Part shown: piece by piece, positions 15,603-23,887 of the stretch
How positions within the stretch are numbered: the first letter of the stretch is position 1
Layout of the letters: each line of letters opens with the position of its first letter
Source: CAIZGX01 sp046048875
GTDB lineage: Bacteria; Bacteroidota; Bacteroidia; Flavobacteriales_D; Sanyastnellaceae
Direction: 5' to 3'
Assembly: GCA_046048875.1 (NCBI GenBank)
Contig: JBJOFG010000003.1
Span: forward strand, 1 to 64,000
Length of the DNA: 64,000 nt
Program-made: the position numbers and the translations under genes
The notes under the pieces: generated by a model
Databases searched by the model: none
What the model was told of the DNA's origin: nothing
What the model saw: the letters and a program-made list of their open reading frames with translations, nothing else

Positions 15603-17345
15603 ATGAAAAAACTGGTACCGAAAGAAACGTTAGCGAAAGTTGTTGGGATGAATAAGCGCAACCCACTGCTTGCGCTATTGAGTTCGGTAACCAAACTAAC
15701 GAAGCTTAACGATCTATACGATCGAATTCGAGCGCACAAAGGAACGGCTTTCATTGAGGCCTTTTTTCAGGAACTTCAAATTACCATTCAACTCAACGAA
15801 CAAGAGCTCGATCACATTCCTGAAACGGGCGGATGTGTAATTGTTTGCAACCATCCTTTTGGAGCCATAGACGGACTAGCCCTCATTCAACAAATAGAGA
15901 AGCGTCGTCCCGATTTAAAAGTTATGGCTAATTTTCTGTTGGAAGAAATTCCGGAAATCGCGCCATACTTTTTCAGTGTAAATCCATTTGATAAGAACGT
16001 TGTTCAACTGAAAAGCGAACGCGGATTGAAGCGTTGCATGGAGCACATTTCGAATGGCGGATGTTTGGCTATTTTCCCAGCGGGCGAAGTGAGTACGTTT
16101 CAAAAGAAATGGAGCAATGTTTCCGATAAGAAGTGGCAGCGCTCGGTTATGAAGCTCATTCAGCGTGTTGAATGTCCTGTTGTTCCGGTATTTTTCGATG
16201 GAAGGAATTCGCGCATGTTCCATTTACTCGGAAAGGTGAATCCGCAATTGCGTACCATCGCGCTTCCTTCAGAATTGTTTAAGAAGGAAGGAGACGAGAT
16301 TAAAATGCGTATTGGTAAATCTATTTCAGCCACTGATATTGCACTTATTCAAGATCCGGAATTATTGGGGAGATTTTTAAGAGCAAAGGTGTACTCGCTC
16401 GGTTCAGAGTTGGAAGTAAAGAAAAAATTCTTCCAGAATTTTAGACGAAAGATTAAAGAGCCAAGCGAAATAGCAGGTTCAATTGATTCACAGTTGTTAA
16501 TTCAAGAGATTGATGCGAATGAAGATTCGAAGTTGTTCGACAATTCGAATTTTTCAGTGTATGCTTTAAAAGCTTCTTCAGCACCAAATGTCTTGTTGGA
16601 AATTGGTCGTCAGCGCGAAATAGCTTTTCGCGCAGTAGGAGAGGGGAGTAACCATACTCGCGATATTGATGAGTTTGATTATTACTATTACCACTTGGTG
16701 CTTTGGGACCGCGAAAAGAATGCCATAGCTGGTGCATACCGAGTGGGCAGAGGATCCGAGATCATGGAGTTCTATGGTAAGCATGGATTTTACACCCATA
16801 CTTTATTCAAATTCAAGAAAGAGTTCCATCTGTACCTTCAAGAAAGCGTAGAACTCGGACGATCTTATGTAGCGGTTGAATACCAGCGTCAGCGTTTACC
16901 ACTTTTTTTGTTGTGGGAAGGAATTATTCAGATGTTGAGCAATTTCAAAGAAGCGAAATACATCATAGGTCCCGTTTCTATGAGCAACGATTATCAGGCA
17001 CTTTCGAAGGAGTTAGTCATTGCGTTTGTGGAAATGAATTTCGGAGACGAAGAACTCTCGCATCTGGTGAAGCCGCGCACCAAAATTAAGAACTCGGTGA
17101 AGAAGGTTGACATGGAAGCCTTGATACTTGCGTCAGGTGGAGAGATAAAGAAGTTCGATCGATTACTTGCAGAAATTGAACCGATGGGCAAAACAATGCC
17201 TGTCTTGTATAGAAAATACCTCGCACAAAACGCAAAAATTCTAGCCTTCAATCGCGATCGTAAGTTCAACGATGCGATTGATGCGTTTATGATTTTGGAT
17301 ATACAAAATTTGCCTGTCGAAAAAGCGGAGAAAATTAATAGGTAG
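15603..17345 (+). CDS. olsF: Bifunctional ornithine-lipid synthase (PlsC-type and GNAT-type acyltransferases)
   Basis: A 580-residue two-domain acyltransferase. The N-terminal part (about 50-270) is a PlsC-like O-acyltransferase with CNHPFGAIDGLAL (His-x4-Asp, about residue 82) and IFPAGEVST. The C-terminal part (about 320-560) is an OlsB-like GNAT with LEIGRQREIAFRAVGEG and IAGAYRVGRG. This is the domain order of OlsF described in Serratia and Flavobacterium: the C-terminal half makes lyso-ornithine lipid from ornithine and 3-hydroxyacyl-ACP, and the N-terminal half adds the second fatty acid. It acts at the inner membrane. It is monocistronic and followed by a hairpin array. An arginase gene at 30.6 kb could supply ornithine. 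Confidence 0.85.
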   Translation: MKKLVPKETLAKVVGMNKRNPLLALLSSVTKLTKLNDLYDRIRAHKGTAFIEAFFQELQITIQLNEQELDHIPETGGCVIVCNHPFGAIDGLALIQQIEKRRPDLKVMANFLLEEIPEIAPYFFSVNPFDKNVVQLKSERGLKRCMEHISNGGCLAIFPAGEVSTFQKKWSNVSDKKWQRSVMKLIQRVECPVVPVFFDGRNSRMFHLLGKVNPQLRTIALPSELFKKEGDEIKMRIGKSISATDIALIQDPELLGRFLRAKVYSLGSELEVKKKFFQNFRRKIKEPSEIAGSIDSQLLIQEIDANEDSKLFDNSNFSVYALKASSAPNVLLEIGRQREIAFRAVGEGSNHTRDIDEFDYYYYHLVLWDREKNAIAGAYRVGRGSEIMEFYGKHGFYTHTLFKFKKEFHLYLQESVELGRSYVAVEYQRQRLPLFLLWEGIIQMLSNFKEAKYIIGPVSMSNDYQALSKELVIAFVEMNFGDEELSHLVKPRTKIKNSVKKVDMEALILASGGEIKKFDRLLAEIEPMGKTMPVLYRKYLAQNAKILAFNRDRKFNDAIDAFMILDIQNLPVEKAEKINR

Positions 17346-17359
17346 TAGAGGGCAAGAAT

Positions 17360-17517
17360 GTGTGAAGCACGAATGCCTTTCAGGCGAATGTCTTCAACGA
17401 ATGCTATCGCGAAGCGTCATCCGGAACGGTCATCCACGAAGTGGTCATCACAAAGTGTCATCCGGAACGGTCATCCGCCAGGCGGTCATCGGCTTTGCCG
17501 TCATCACTCGAAGAGTG
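17360..17517. repeat. Hairpin array with fixed TCAT spacers
   Basis: The left part has GAAT-spaced imperfect hairpins (17360-17405). From 17408 to 17517 eight perfect hairpins follow: CGC-GAA-GCG, CCG-GAA-CGG, CCAC-GAA-GTGG, CAC-AAA-GTG, CCG-GAA-CGG, CCGC-CAG-GCGG, CGGC-TTT-GCCG and CACTC-GAA-GAGTG. All seven spacers are exactly TCAT. Stem sequences differ while structure and spacer are constant. It fills the gap between the 3' ends of olsF and ccmF. Small open frames crossing it are rejected. Confidence 0.9.
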
Positions 17518-17532
17518 TCAACGTCTTCGCCG

Positions 17533-20379
17533 TTATTTGCGATGTAACTTGTATCTATGTCGAATCGCCAATACCGTTCCAACAACCATAACCACGCATC
17601 CCAACCACAGGAGGTTAATCATTGGGAAAACCTCGGCTGAAAGAATAAGCATTTCACGTTTGTTACTTCTACCTTCTTTCACAGAAAGATCAATGCCTTC
17701 TTTTGTTTCTTGAATGGCGAAGCGCATATTGAATACTGTACTTTCAACATCTGGAACAGGGAACGCCAAGCTGTCTTTCACGATTACGCTCATGACTTCT
17801 AATGAATCGCGCTTGGGACCATCTTGGAGATACAGCATTCCCTTCTTCGCTTTTGTCCCGACGGGAAGGCTAGCTGGTAAGTCAGTCACTTCAATTAAAG
17901 TGTCAAGTACTAATGAAATCGATTCGGTTAACAAGACTTCTTCACCCATTTGAATGGTTCCCGTTTTCGCTTCACCAAATTCGCCTTCTGCTTTCTTTTC
18001 CTCCATATCAATGTATTTGATGTAGGAGTATAAGTCTTCGCCAATACCATGACGAACATCTGGCTCGCGGCTGTTTCCTTTCGGACTCATAAGCACGCTT
18101 GGTTGCTGGGTGAACAGAAGTTTTCCAGCTTTGCCAGAATTCCATAAGCTTGCAGTCAATAACTCTTCAGGGGTAGGCGCAGGAACAAGCGTCCACAATG
18201 AATCTTCCGACCAGTCTTTCAAGAAATTGTCAGTAGCGGTGTGCGACTTTTTACAACGGAAAATATCTCCGTTCATCTTCACTTTTGTTCCTTCGGTGTA
18301 ATTCGCAGGAGTTACTTCGAAATAATCTACGATGGCATATATGTGCGAACCTTCCTTGTATTTATTTCGAAATGAAACGAAATACTCACCCATGCGCAAC
18401 GTGTCACCTTGAAGAATAAGAAGATCTTCGTTATTTTTAAACTCCTCATTTACTTGCGTAATGTCACCATTCACATTGCGTGAAATGAAATAACTATTCC
18501 CTGTGCTAATGAGCGCACCAAGCAACAACATAGCAAAGCCAATATGTGCAATGCTAGCCCCAATGTGATCGAGTTTTCCCTTAATTACACGGACAGCATA
18601 ATCTGCATTGGCGAACATAGCCCACAATGCAGTGAAGAAAAGAATACCTAATGGCAATGGGTATTTATCTTGAAATGCAACGAACGCAATGGTAAGGATC
18701 AATGCAGCAGCGAAAGAGAGAATCAATGACTTCAAGAACTTACTCGTGTCGGTTTTCTTGTATTTCAACCATTGTCCAATGGCGATAATAAGCAGCAACA
18801 CAATGGTCAAAGGAATTTGAACCTGATGGAATTGAGTGAATCGATCGTCACCCGAAGCAGCAGAGAAATTGTGCTCTGCCAAAGATTTAGCAAATTCCCA
18901 ATTGAACGAGGTGTGCATCCAATTGAAAAGTCCTTCCAACGGAACTAAGAAAATGTTCCAAACGTTTATAGAAGTGACGAAGGTGATGTGAATGGCAGAA
19001 AGCGAAAGGACTAATGTTCCAAGGAACATCCAAAACTCCCGGCTCCACAATTCTTCTTCGTCTTCTTTCTTGGTCTTGTATTTTTTGTTGTAGGCAACAA
19101 TTAAATAAATAGCTGAAAGGAAAATGAATATCAGAGTCAGCGCGGGAATCCATGTGCCTTCACCCGGAAGAACTTTTTCTCCTTCAGCAGGTTCAGGAAA
19201 TGTGCCTGTTGCCAAATGGCCAATTGCAACTAAAAGTAGTATACCACTTGCAGCAGCATAAATGTTCTTCCACACTTTGGTGTTTTCAATGAGGTAGGTG
19301 GAAAGTCCAACAAATACAAGTAGATAAACCAACAGCTGTGCAAGAATTCCGCTGTCTACGAAACTGTGAACGCTGCTGTCACCAAGAACACCGCTTCTTG
19401 TTAGGAAGGTTGAATAAACAACGAGAACAAAGCTGCTCAACGTTAAAATCAAGGTGCTAAAAAGTGAGGTCTCTTTGCGTGTGTTAATCACCAACAAGTG
19501 AGCGGCTGCAACCAAGGTTAACCAAGGAACAAGCGATGCGTTTTCTACAGGGTCCCATGCCCAGAATCCGCCAAAGCCTAGTGCTTCATAGGCCCAAGCA
19601 CCTCCCATGAGGATTCCTGTTCCTAAAATCATAACACCAAAGAAAGCCCATGGCACAGCGGGTTTCATCCATGAAGAGCGTTCTCCTTTCCACAAACCGG
19701 CAAGCGCATATGCAAACGGAATTAGCGTTGAAGCGAAGCCTAAGAAGAGGGTAGGTGGATGAATAGTCATCCAATAGTTTTGAAGAAGCGGATTCAATCC
19801 TTTTCCGTTTTGGAAAAGAGGCAGGCTTAAATAATCAGCTTTCTGCGTCCAAGGAAGCCCGATGTTCACGGTTGCTTCACGCAGCAATCCGAAAGGTGAA
19901 GATCCAAATTGGAAGTCACCGAAATAAACTCCTAAAAGCATGGATGCCAAGAATACTTGAACCAAGGCAATAACAGCCATTACACTTGCTTCCCATTTTT
20001 TAGCGGTAAAGAGAACAATAAGTCCGAGAACCATTTGCCAGAAAATCCACAACAAGAAACTTCCTTCTTGTCCTTCCCACATGCACGAGAAGATATACTT
20101 CATGGGCATTTCCGTGTTCAGGTGATCGAAGGCATATTTGTATTCGAAGTAATGACTGAAGAGGATGTAGAACAGGGTAGCAACAACAGTTAACACCGCT
20201 CCGGAATGAATGAAGAATCCAATGCGTCCGAATTTCCTCCAGGAAGCATCCTCATTGTTTTTCACCGATAGGAAATAAGTCACTGCGGAAAATGCAGCAG
20301 CAACAAAGGCTAAGACTACAGCAAAATGCCCGATTTGGCCGGGCAAAAGGTGTTCATTCAAGTATTCAATATTCTTCAT
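17533..20379 (-). CDS. ccmF: Cytochrome c maturation protein CcmF (CcsA/CcmF family)
   Basis: A 948-residue membrane protein of the haem-handling HHP family. It attaches haem delivered by CcmE to apocytochrome c. Many helices occupy the N-terminal 650 residues, the WWD-type haem motif FGGFWAWDPVENASLVPW is at about residue 265-285, and QEGSFLLWIFWQ and the conserved histidines (TIHPPTLFLGF, GAAHLL-type segment) are present. A periplasmic domain of about 250 residues precedes the last helix. The start overlaps nothing and follows ccmE by 7 nt. It is last in the ccmB-C-D-E-F operon, with a hairpin array just past the stop. Confidence 0.93.
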   Translation of the reverse strand: MKNIEYLNEHLLPGQIGHFAVVLAFVAAAFSAVTYFLSVKNNEDASWRKFGRIGFFIHSGAVLTVVATLFYILFSHYFEYKYAFDHLNTEMPMKYIFSCMWEGQEGSFLLWIFWQMVLGLIVLFTAKKWEASVMAVIALVQVFLASMLLGVYFGDFQFGSSPFGLLREATVNIGLPWTQKADYLSLPLFQNGKGLNPLLQNYWMTIHPPTLFLGFASTLIPFAYALAGLWKGERSSWMKPAVPWAFFGVMILGTGILMGGAWAYEALGFGGFWAWDPVENASLVPWLTLVAAAHLLVINTRKETSLFSTLILTLSSFVLVVYSTFLTRSGVLGDSSVHSFVDSGILAQLLVYLLVFVGLSTYLIENTKVWKNIYAAASGILLLVAIGHLATGTFPEPAEGEKVLPGEGTWIPALTLIFIFLSAIYLIVAYNKKYKTKKEDEEELWSREFWMFLGTLVLSLSAIHITFVTSINVWNIFLVPLEGLFNWMHTSFNWEFAKSLAEHNFSAASGDDRFTQFHQVQIPLTIVLLLIIAIGQWLKYKKTDTSKFLKSLILSFAAALILTIAFVAFQDKYPLPLGILFFTALWAMFANADYAVRVIKGKLDHIGASIAHIGFAMLLLGALISTGNSYFISRNVNGDITQVNEEFKNNEDLLILQGDTLRMGEYFVSFRNKYKEGSHIYAIVDYFEVTPANYTEGTKVKMNGDIFRCKKSHTATDNFLKDWSEDSLWTLVPAPTPEELLTASLWNSGKAGKLLFTQQPSVLMSPKGNSREPDVRHGIGEDLYSYIKYIDMEEKKAEGEFGEAKTGTIQMGEEVLLTESISLVLDTLIEVTDLPASLPVGTKAKKGMLYLQDGPKRDSLEVMSVIVKDSLAFPVPDVESTVFNMRFAIQETKEGIDLSVKEGRSNKREMLILSAEVFPMINLLWLGCVVMVVGTVLAIRHRYKLHRK

Positions 20380-20386
20380 TCACCAA

Positions 20387-20779
20387 TTACATTTCGTGCT
20401 TCTCTTCGTTGTATTTACTTGGACACTTCATTTGAAGGTGATCGCTGTGGAAAATTCCATCGGCAGACATTTTACCTTCGAGTGTTACGTTTTCAGATCT
20501 TTCTAATCCGAGTGGTCTACCAGTGTCTTGATGAAGGTGCACCACTTGCGATTTTCCATCAGCATCAATGACATTGAAAATGGTCAGATTCGCATCCACC
20601 ATCGGATCGTTTTGAATGGCAACGTTTTTATCTAACGTTCCAACAATTTTATATTTCTCTCCCACGTGCTCTGCGGCTTCACTAAAGGTTGCAGAATTCG
20701 TGCTTTGCGCGTAAGTGGCAATGATAATTCCGAAAACAACCGCCACTAAAATCAATAAAACAATCTGAAGTTTGCTCAT
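20387..20779 (-). CDS. ccmE: Cytochrome c maturation haem chaperone CcmE, CxxxY variant
   Basis: A 130-residue periplasmic haem chaperone with one N-terminal membrane anchor (IVLLILVAVVFGIIIAT) and an OB-fold domain. In most Proteobacteria haem binds a His in HxxxY. Here the equivalent site is KCPSKYNEE, a C-x3-Y motif, as in the System I* CcmE proteins known from archaea and some bacteria. The gene starts one base after the ccmD stop. Cys in place of His is typical of this subtype and not damage. Confidence 0.9.
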   Translation of the reverse strand: MSKLQIVLLILVAVVFGIIIATYAQSTNSATFSEAAEHVGEKYKIVGTLDKNVAIQNDPMVDANLTIFNVIDADGKSQVVHLHQDTGRPLGLERSENVTLEGKMSADGIFHSDHLQMKCPSKYNEEKHEM

Positions 20780-20780
20780 C

Positions 20781-20927
20781 TTACTTTTGATTTTGTTCTT
20801 TCATCTTCTTTTCCAATCTCGAAACTTTAATGTCGAGACGAGCGAGGTAGACAATGATTCCTGCGAGAATAAGTGTTACAACACCTATCACAACAGGCAT
20901 CTTTCCGAAATGTTGAAAGTAGTCCAT
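20781..20927 (-). CDS. ccmD: CcmD-like small membrane protein
   Basis: A 48-residue protein in a frame of ATG at 20927 to TAA at 20783-20781. It begins MDYFQHFGKMP, has one transmembrane helix (VVIGVVTLILAGIIVYLA) and a charged C-terminal tail (RLEKKMKEQNQK), the layout of CcmD, which holds CcmABC and CcmE together. Position is as expected, between ccmC (stop 1 nt upstream) and ccmE (start 1 nt downstream). Its family cannot be proven at this length, but context and topology agree. Confidence 0.85.
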   Translation of the reverse strand: MDYFQHFGKMPVVIGVVTLILAGIIVYLARLDIKVSRLEKKMKEQNQK

Positions 20928-20928
20928 A

Positions 20929-21975
20929 TTAATCTTCTGTAATTTTTAATTCTTCTTTAATGCGCTTCGCTCGAATGCGAACTTCATAGAGCCAGTAGCC
21001 TAAGCAGATCCATCCAAACACAGCGGGATAAAAGACTGTTCGCAACGTGCTGTCCAAGTCGTATTGAGAAAACGCTGGGTTTCCGCTTTTGCCCGGATGA
21101 AGACTGTCGGCAAAACGTGGCATGATCATCAATAGAATGAACATAAGGACAAAGGCAAAAATGTTAAAGACTGCTGAGATGCGTGCGCGTTTGTCTTCAT
21201 CGTCAATAGAAGCTCGTAAGATGAAATATCCGGCATAAACCAAGAAGACAACCAAGGCTCCGTTCAATTGCGGGTCTTTCGTCCACCAATCGCCCCAGGT
21301 ATATCTTGCCCAAAGCGATCCCGTTAATAAGCCCAACACGCAGAAAAGAATTCCGACTTCATTCAACAAGGTTGAACGCATGTCGAACTTCAACATTCTC
21401 TCTAATCTGTTTGGCGATTCTTTCAAGTTTAATAGTCTAAGACTGTTCGCGAAAGAAAGAATCATTATGAAAAACATCGTAAACCACATAGGCACGTGCC
21501 ACATGAGGTTTCGAATGGTTTCATTCAACACAGGTAAATTCGGAAATCCAAAGCCGTTATATTTTTCTTGCTTCACGTTCTTCACCCAAGAAGAGTCTGT
21601 CGCCGCCGTATCAAGAATAATGTTTCCAAGTGAACACGCTTGATTCAAAATCATTTCGCCATCTGTACTGTTGTAAGCTTTGAACAAAATAGCGTTTGAA
21701 GGAAGGGTGTCTGGAAGGTCTAATGTTATGGCTAGTTTTCCATTGTCAATGGGTTGAACATCGCCTTGGAAATAGTATTCTCCAATTCGAATTCCAGCTG
21801 TGGTCTGAACATCTTTGAAGTGGGTGTAATGTCCGGCTAATTCAATTCGATTATAACCGCTTCTCAGCTGAGTGGTATCGGCAACCACCAAAGCCGGATC
21901 TAGCGAGTGGTACAATGAAAATGTACAGGCATACAAGAGAAAAAGACTTCCTAAAATTTTATACCAATGCTTCAT
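20929..21975 (-). CDS. ccmC: Haem transporter CcmC with N-terminal periplasmic extension
   Basis: A 348-residue inner-membrane protein. The C-terminal 200 residues are CcmC, which loads haem onto CcmE: the first haem-ligand His in MWHVPMWFTM (about 160), the WWD segment YTWGDWWTKDPQLNG (about 228) and six helices. The first 150 residues form an extra region, with a hydrophobic leader and then a beta-rich periplasmic stretch (GYNRIELAGHYTHFKD and GEYYFQGDVQPI), not found in the 245-residue E. coli protein. From memory such extensions occur in Bacteroidota CcmC. It lies 74 nt after ccmB. Confidence 0.9.
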   Translation of the reverse strand: MKHWYKILGSLFLLYACTFSLYHSLDPALVVADTTQLRSGYNRIELAGHYTHFKDVQTTAGIRIGEYYFQGDVQPIDNGKLAITLDLPDTLPSNAILFKAYNSTDGEMILNQACSLGNIILDTAATDSSWVKNVKQEKYNGFGFPNLPVLNETIRNLMWHVPMWFTMFFIMILSFANSLRLLNLKESPNRLERMLKFDMRSTLLNEVGILFCVLGLLTGSLWARYTWGDWWTKDPQLNGALVVFLVYAGYFILRASIDDEDKRARISAVFNIFAFVLMFILLMIMPRFADSLHPGKSGNPAFSQYDLDSTLRTVFYPAVFGWICLGYWLYEVRIRAKRIKEELKITED

Positions 21976-22049
21976 TCAAGAATGGAATTGTTCACAGGCG
22001 AAATTAAGCACGAATAAGGGGAAACAGATGAAAAAAAAGGTGCGAATTA

Positions 22050-22712
22050 TCAAGACTTCCAAAAGAATGGAACCAAGAACAACGACATTGTCGTTGTGGT
22101 TAAAAATAGGCCTGCGAGAAGCATCATTCCGAAGGAGGCGACCTCCCATGTTGCTCCGTCTAAAATGTTCAAGGTAACTGAAGTAAGCGAGAACAGGAAG
22201 GGCATAAGAACGGGGAATCCCAGCACTACGGTCAGAGATGCAGATCCATTGGCTTTGAAGGATAGCGCTGAAAGAAAGGTAAGTGCAGTTCCTAAACCAA
22301 TACTACCCAGAAAAACGGCCAAAAGTAAAAGGTCCATCGAAGTTCTTGACCAAATACCCGATCCGAAGAAAAGTGCGAAGAGTATAATTGAAAGAAGATT
22401 CAAAACGAGGATCAGTAAGGAATAATATGCTGATTTTGCAATCCAAACTTGTCTCGGAGAAGCCAACGTATAGAGTAATTTATCCGTTCCACTTTGTTCT
22501 TGTTGAAAGGATTTCTGCATGGCGTTGAATGCCGCGAACAATCCGACAATCCAGAAGAGCGCTGCAAGGACTTTCGAATCCTCAATTTTCTCAAGCGAGA
22601 GATAGCAGGTAAAAACGGTAGAAAGCACAAAAAGCAAAATGCCGAAAAGCAATTGCTTTTTCCGCATGTCGAGCTGAAACTCTTTTTTGAAAAGGATGTA
22701 AACGGCTTTCAC
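22050..22712 (-). CDS. ccmB: Haem exporter-type permease CcmB
   Basis: A 220-residue ABC-2 type permease, six helices, the membrane partner of CcmA and CcmC in haem release from CcmE. The N-terminus KAVYILFKKEFQLDMRKKQ and the PVLMPFLFSLTSV segment (family FPVLLPVLI-type) identify it. Family members begin right at this point, so the GTG at 22712 is chosen over an in-frame upstream start, whose extra 22 residues would include the promoter. The ATPase gene ccmA is not adjacent. First gene of the ccm operon. Confidence 0.85.
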   Translation of the reverse strand: MKAVYILFKKEFQLDMRKKQLLFGILLFVLSTVFTCYLSLEKIEDSKVLAALFWIVGLFAAFNAMQKSFQQEQSGTDKLLYTLASPRQVWIAKSAYYSLLILVLNLLSIILFALFFGSGIWSRTSMDLLLLAVFLGSIGLGTALTFLSALSFKANGSASLTVVLGFPVLMPFLFSLTSVTLNILDGATWEVASFGMMLLAGLFLTTTTMSLFLVPFFWKS

Positions 22713-22716
22713 CTCG

Positions 22717-22724
22717 CAAAGATA
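22717..22724 (-). promoter_or_regulatory. -7 box of the ccm operon, leaderless
   Basis: The minus strand reads TATCTTTG, an exact TAnnTTTG, 4 nt before the GTG of ccmB. This supports the GTG start and suggests a leaderless operon mRNA. Confidence 0.6.
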
Positions 22725-22746
22725 GGATGTACGAGGCGAAAGCAGA

Positions 22747-22989
22747 TTACATGGTTCGAAAAGAACTGCGAGGGACAATGTATTCGCCGTTCGGTTTGCG
22801 TATCATTTGATAGAATTCCTTGCACAAGAAATTTAGGTTTCTGCGAACGGGTCTGTTTTTTAAATGACATTCCCAAACCTCCATAGCCGTGCGCTTGGTG
22901 TTCTCCCACGCATAAGCGTTCAGTCCTTGTGGTTGAAGGAAAGATTCGATGTACAATTTAACGTCTTGAATTTGAGTTAGGTTTTGCAT
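22747..22989 (-). CDS. Small conserved-type hypothetical protein
   Basis: An 80-residue basic soluble protein (QDVKLYIESFLQPQ, then AYAWENTKRTAMEVWECHLK and YQMIRKPNGEYIVPRSSF). No family recognised and no signal peptide. Its upstream region carries a 20-bp motif (23024-23043) repeated before the unrelated gene at 45244-45720, suggesting common control. It ends 34 nt before the ccmB start. Confidence 0.6.
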   Translation of the reverse strand: MQNLTQIQDVKLYIESFLQPQGLNAYAWENTKRTAMEVWECHLKNRPVRRNLNFLCKEFYQMIRKPNGEYIVPRSSFRTM

Positions 22990-23023
22990 GTCTTTGAATT
23001 TTCTTCAAAGCACACCCTTCAAA

Positions 23024-23043
23024 TTGTAATGGATTTACGAGGT
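23024..23043 (-). promoter_or_regulatory. Shared upstream motif, copy 1
   Basis: On the minus strand ACCTCGTAAAT, then one variable base, then CATTACAA. It matches 19 of 20 positions with 45743-45762. It starts 35 nt upstream of the small gene at 22989. Binding factor unknown. Confidence 0.5.
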
Positions 23044-23151
23044 GAAAAAGACTCTTCGTTTTTTTTATGCGGACTCCATTCATGGATAGGTAAATGATCC
23101 AAGAGTTTTATGCGTTTTAATGGCATATGAAAAAAAAGAGCAATCTGAAAT

Positions 23152-23183
23152 TTGATTTTATTTTCGAGAAAATATTAAATTTG
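23152..23183 (+). promoter_or_regulatory. Promoter of the putative toxin-antitoxin pair
   Basis: TTG (23152-23154), 21 nt, then TAAATTTG (23176-23183): a full TTG-N(17-23)-TAnnTTTG promoter. The box ends 5 nt before the ATG at 23189, so the mRNA is probably leaderless. Confidence 0.65.
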
Positions 23184-23188
23184 TAATT

Positions 23189-23344
23189 ATGGCTAAACCA
23201 ATTAAAGTAACTGAACCGATTGAAGGAAGAGCTTCTTGGCTTTTCAATCAGGCCATTTTAAATGTTGAAAAGCATAAAGTTTCGGACGCTGAAAGGCAAA
23301 GGATTTTCTCTCTGGTAGAAAGAGTTTTAGCAAAGTCTAAGTGA
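23189..23344 (+). CDS. Small protein preceding GNAT gene, candidate antitoxin
   Basis: A 51-residue soluble protein: MAKPIKVTEPIEGRASW, then a helix FNQAILNVEKHKVSDAERQ and RIFSLVERVLAKSK. It has its own strong promoter and its stop (TGA at 23342-23344) overlaps the GTG start of the acetyltransferase, the arrangement of toxin-antitoxin pairs. Known GNAT-toxin antitoxins are mostly ribbon-helix-helix proteins of about 90 residues; this one is shorter and has no such motif. The antitoxin role is inferred from context only. Confidence 0.6.
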   Translation: MAKPIKVTEPIEGRASWLFNQAILNVEKHKVSDAERQRIFSLVERVLAKSK

Positions 23345-23886
23345 AAATTATGCTTATTGAAGATTTTACATTCGAGGTTTTGAATGAAAATCATTGTTTG
23401 TTAGACTTCGATTGTGACGAACATGAAATAAATGATTTTCTAATCAATGATGCACTTAATTTTCAACGGGAACAATTCGCGGTAACTTATGTATTTACTA
23501 AAGACAATCAAGTCGCAGCATTCTTTAGTCTGTTGAACGATAGTCTTCATGACAAAGGTTATGCGAATACCGTTTGGAATCGATTCCATAGGCACAGTAG
23601 AATTCCTAATGAGAAGCGAATTAGACAATATCCAGCAATAAAAATTGGCAGGTTGGGTATAACTAAAGATTATCAAGGAACTGGATTAGCCTACTCTATG
23701 ATGGATTTTATTAAAGGTTTCACCCGTTTGCAGCAGAAGTCAGCATCGAGACTTTTATTGATTGATGCATACAATAAAACGAAACAATTGAATTTTTATA
23801 AGCGAAATGATTTTGTTCTTTTGAATTCACTTCAATCAGATAAGGAGACTATTGCTATGTATTTTGATTTGAAATTACTGGGCTAA
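23341..23886 (+). CDS. GNAT acetyltransferase, TacT/AtaT-like (putative toxin)
   Basis: A 181-residue GNAT (178 if the ATG at 23350 is used). The beginning LDFDCDEHEINDFLINDA matches the FdCg..eLnxyL..A pattern of TacT/AtaT toxins. These acetylate the amino group of aminoacyl-tRNA and stop translation. The acetyl-CoA loop is IGRLGITKDYQGTGLA (Q-x2-G-x-A, about residue 101-116), and the end FYKRNDFVLL holds the conserved catalytic-side Tyr. The GTG overlaps the stop of the 51-residue upstream gene (GTGA), indicating coupling. It converges with the WYL regulator. A housekeeping N-acetyltransferase is the alternative. Confidence 0.75.
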   Translation: MKIMLIEDFTFEVLNENHCLLDFDCDEHEINDFLINDALNFQREQFAVTYVFTKDNQVAAFFSLLNDSLHDKGYANTVWNRFHRHSRIPNEKRIRQYPAIKIGRLGITKDYQGTGLAYSMMDFIKGFTRLQQKSASRLLLIDAYNKTKQLNFYKRNDFVLLNSLQSDKETIAMYFDLKLLG

Positions 23887-23887
23887 A

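Noticed and set aside
17408..17517. CRISPR array
   Set aside because: Units are 13-17 bp with palindromes of changing sequence and a 4-nt constant part; no spacers of 30 bp, no leader, no cas genes.
17358..17713. Several overlapping open frames crossing the hairpin array and the 3' end of ccmF
   Set aside because: They arise from the repeat and from the opposite strand of ccmF; no family resemblance, no promoter, and amino-acid content follows the TCAT repeats.
22713..22740. CCTCG..CGAGG inverted repeat over the ccm promoter
   Set aside because: Only 5-bp arms with 15 nt between; not enough to claim an operator.
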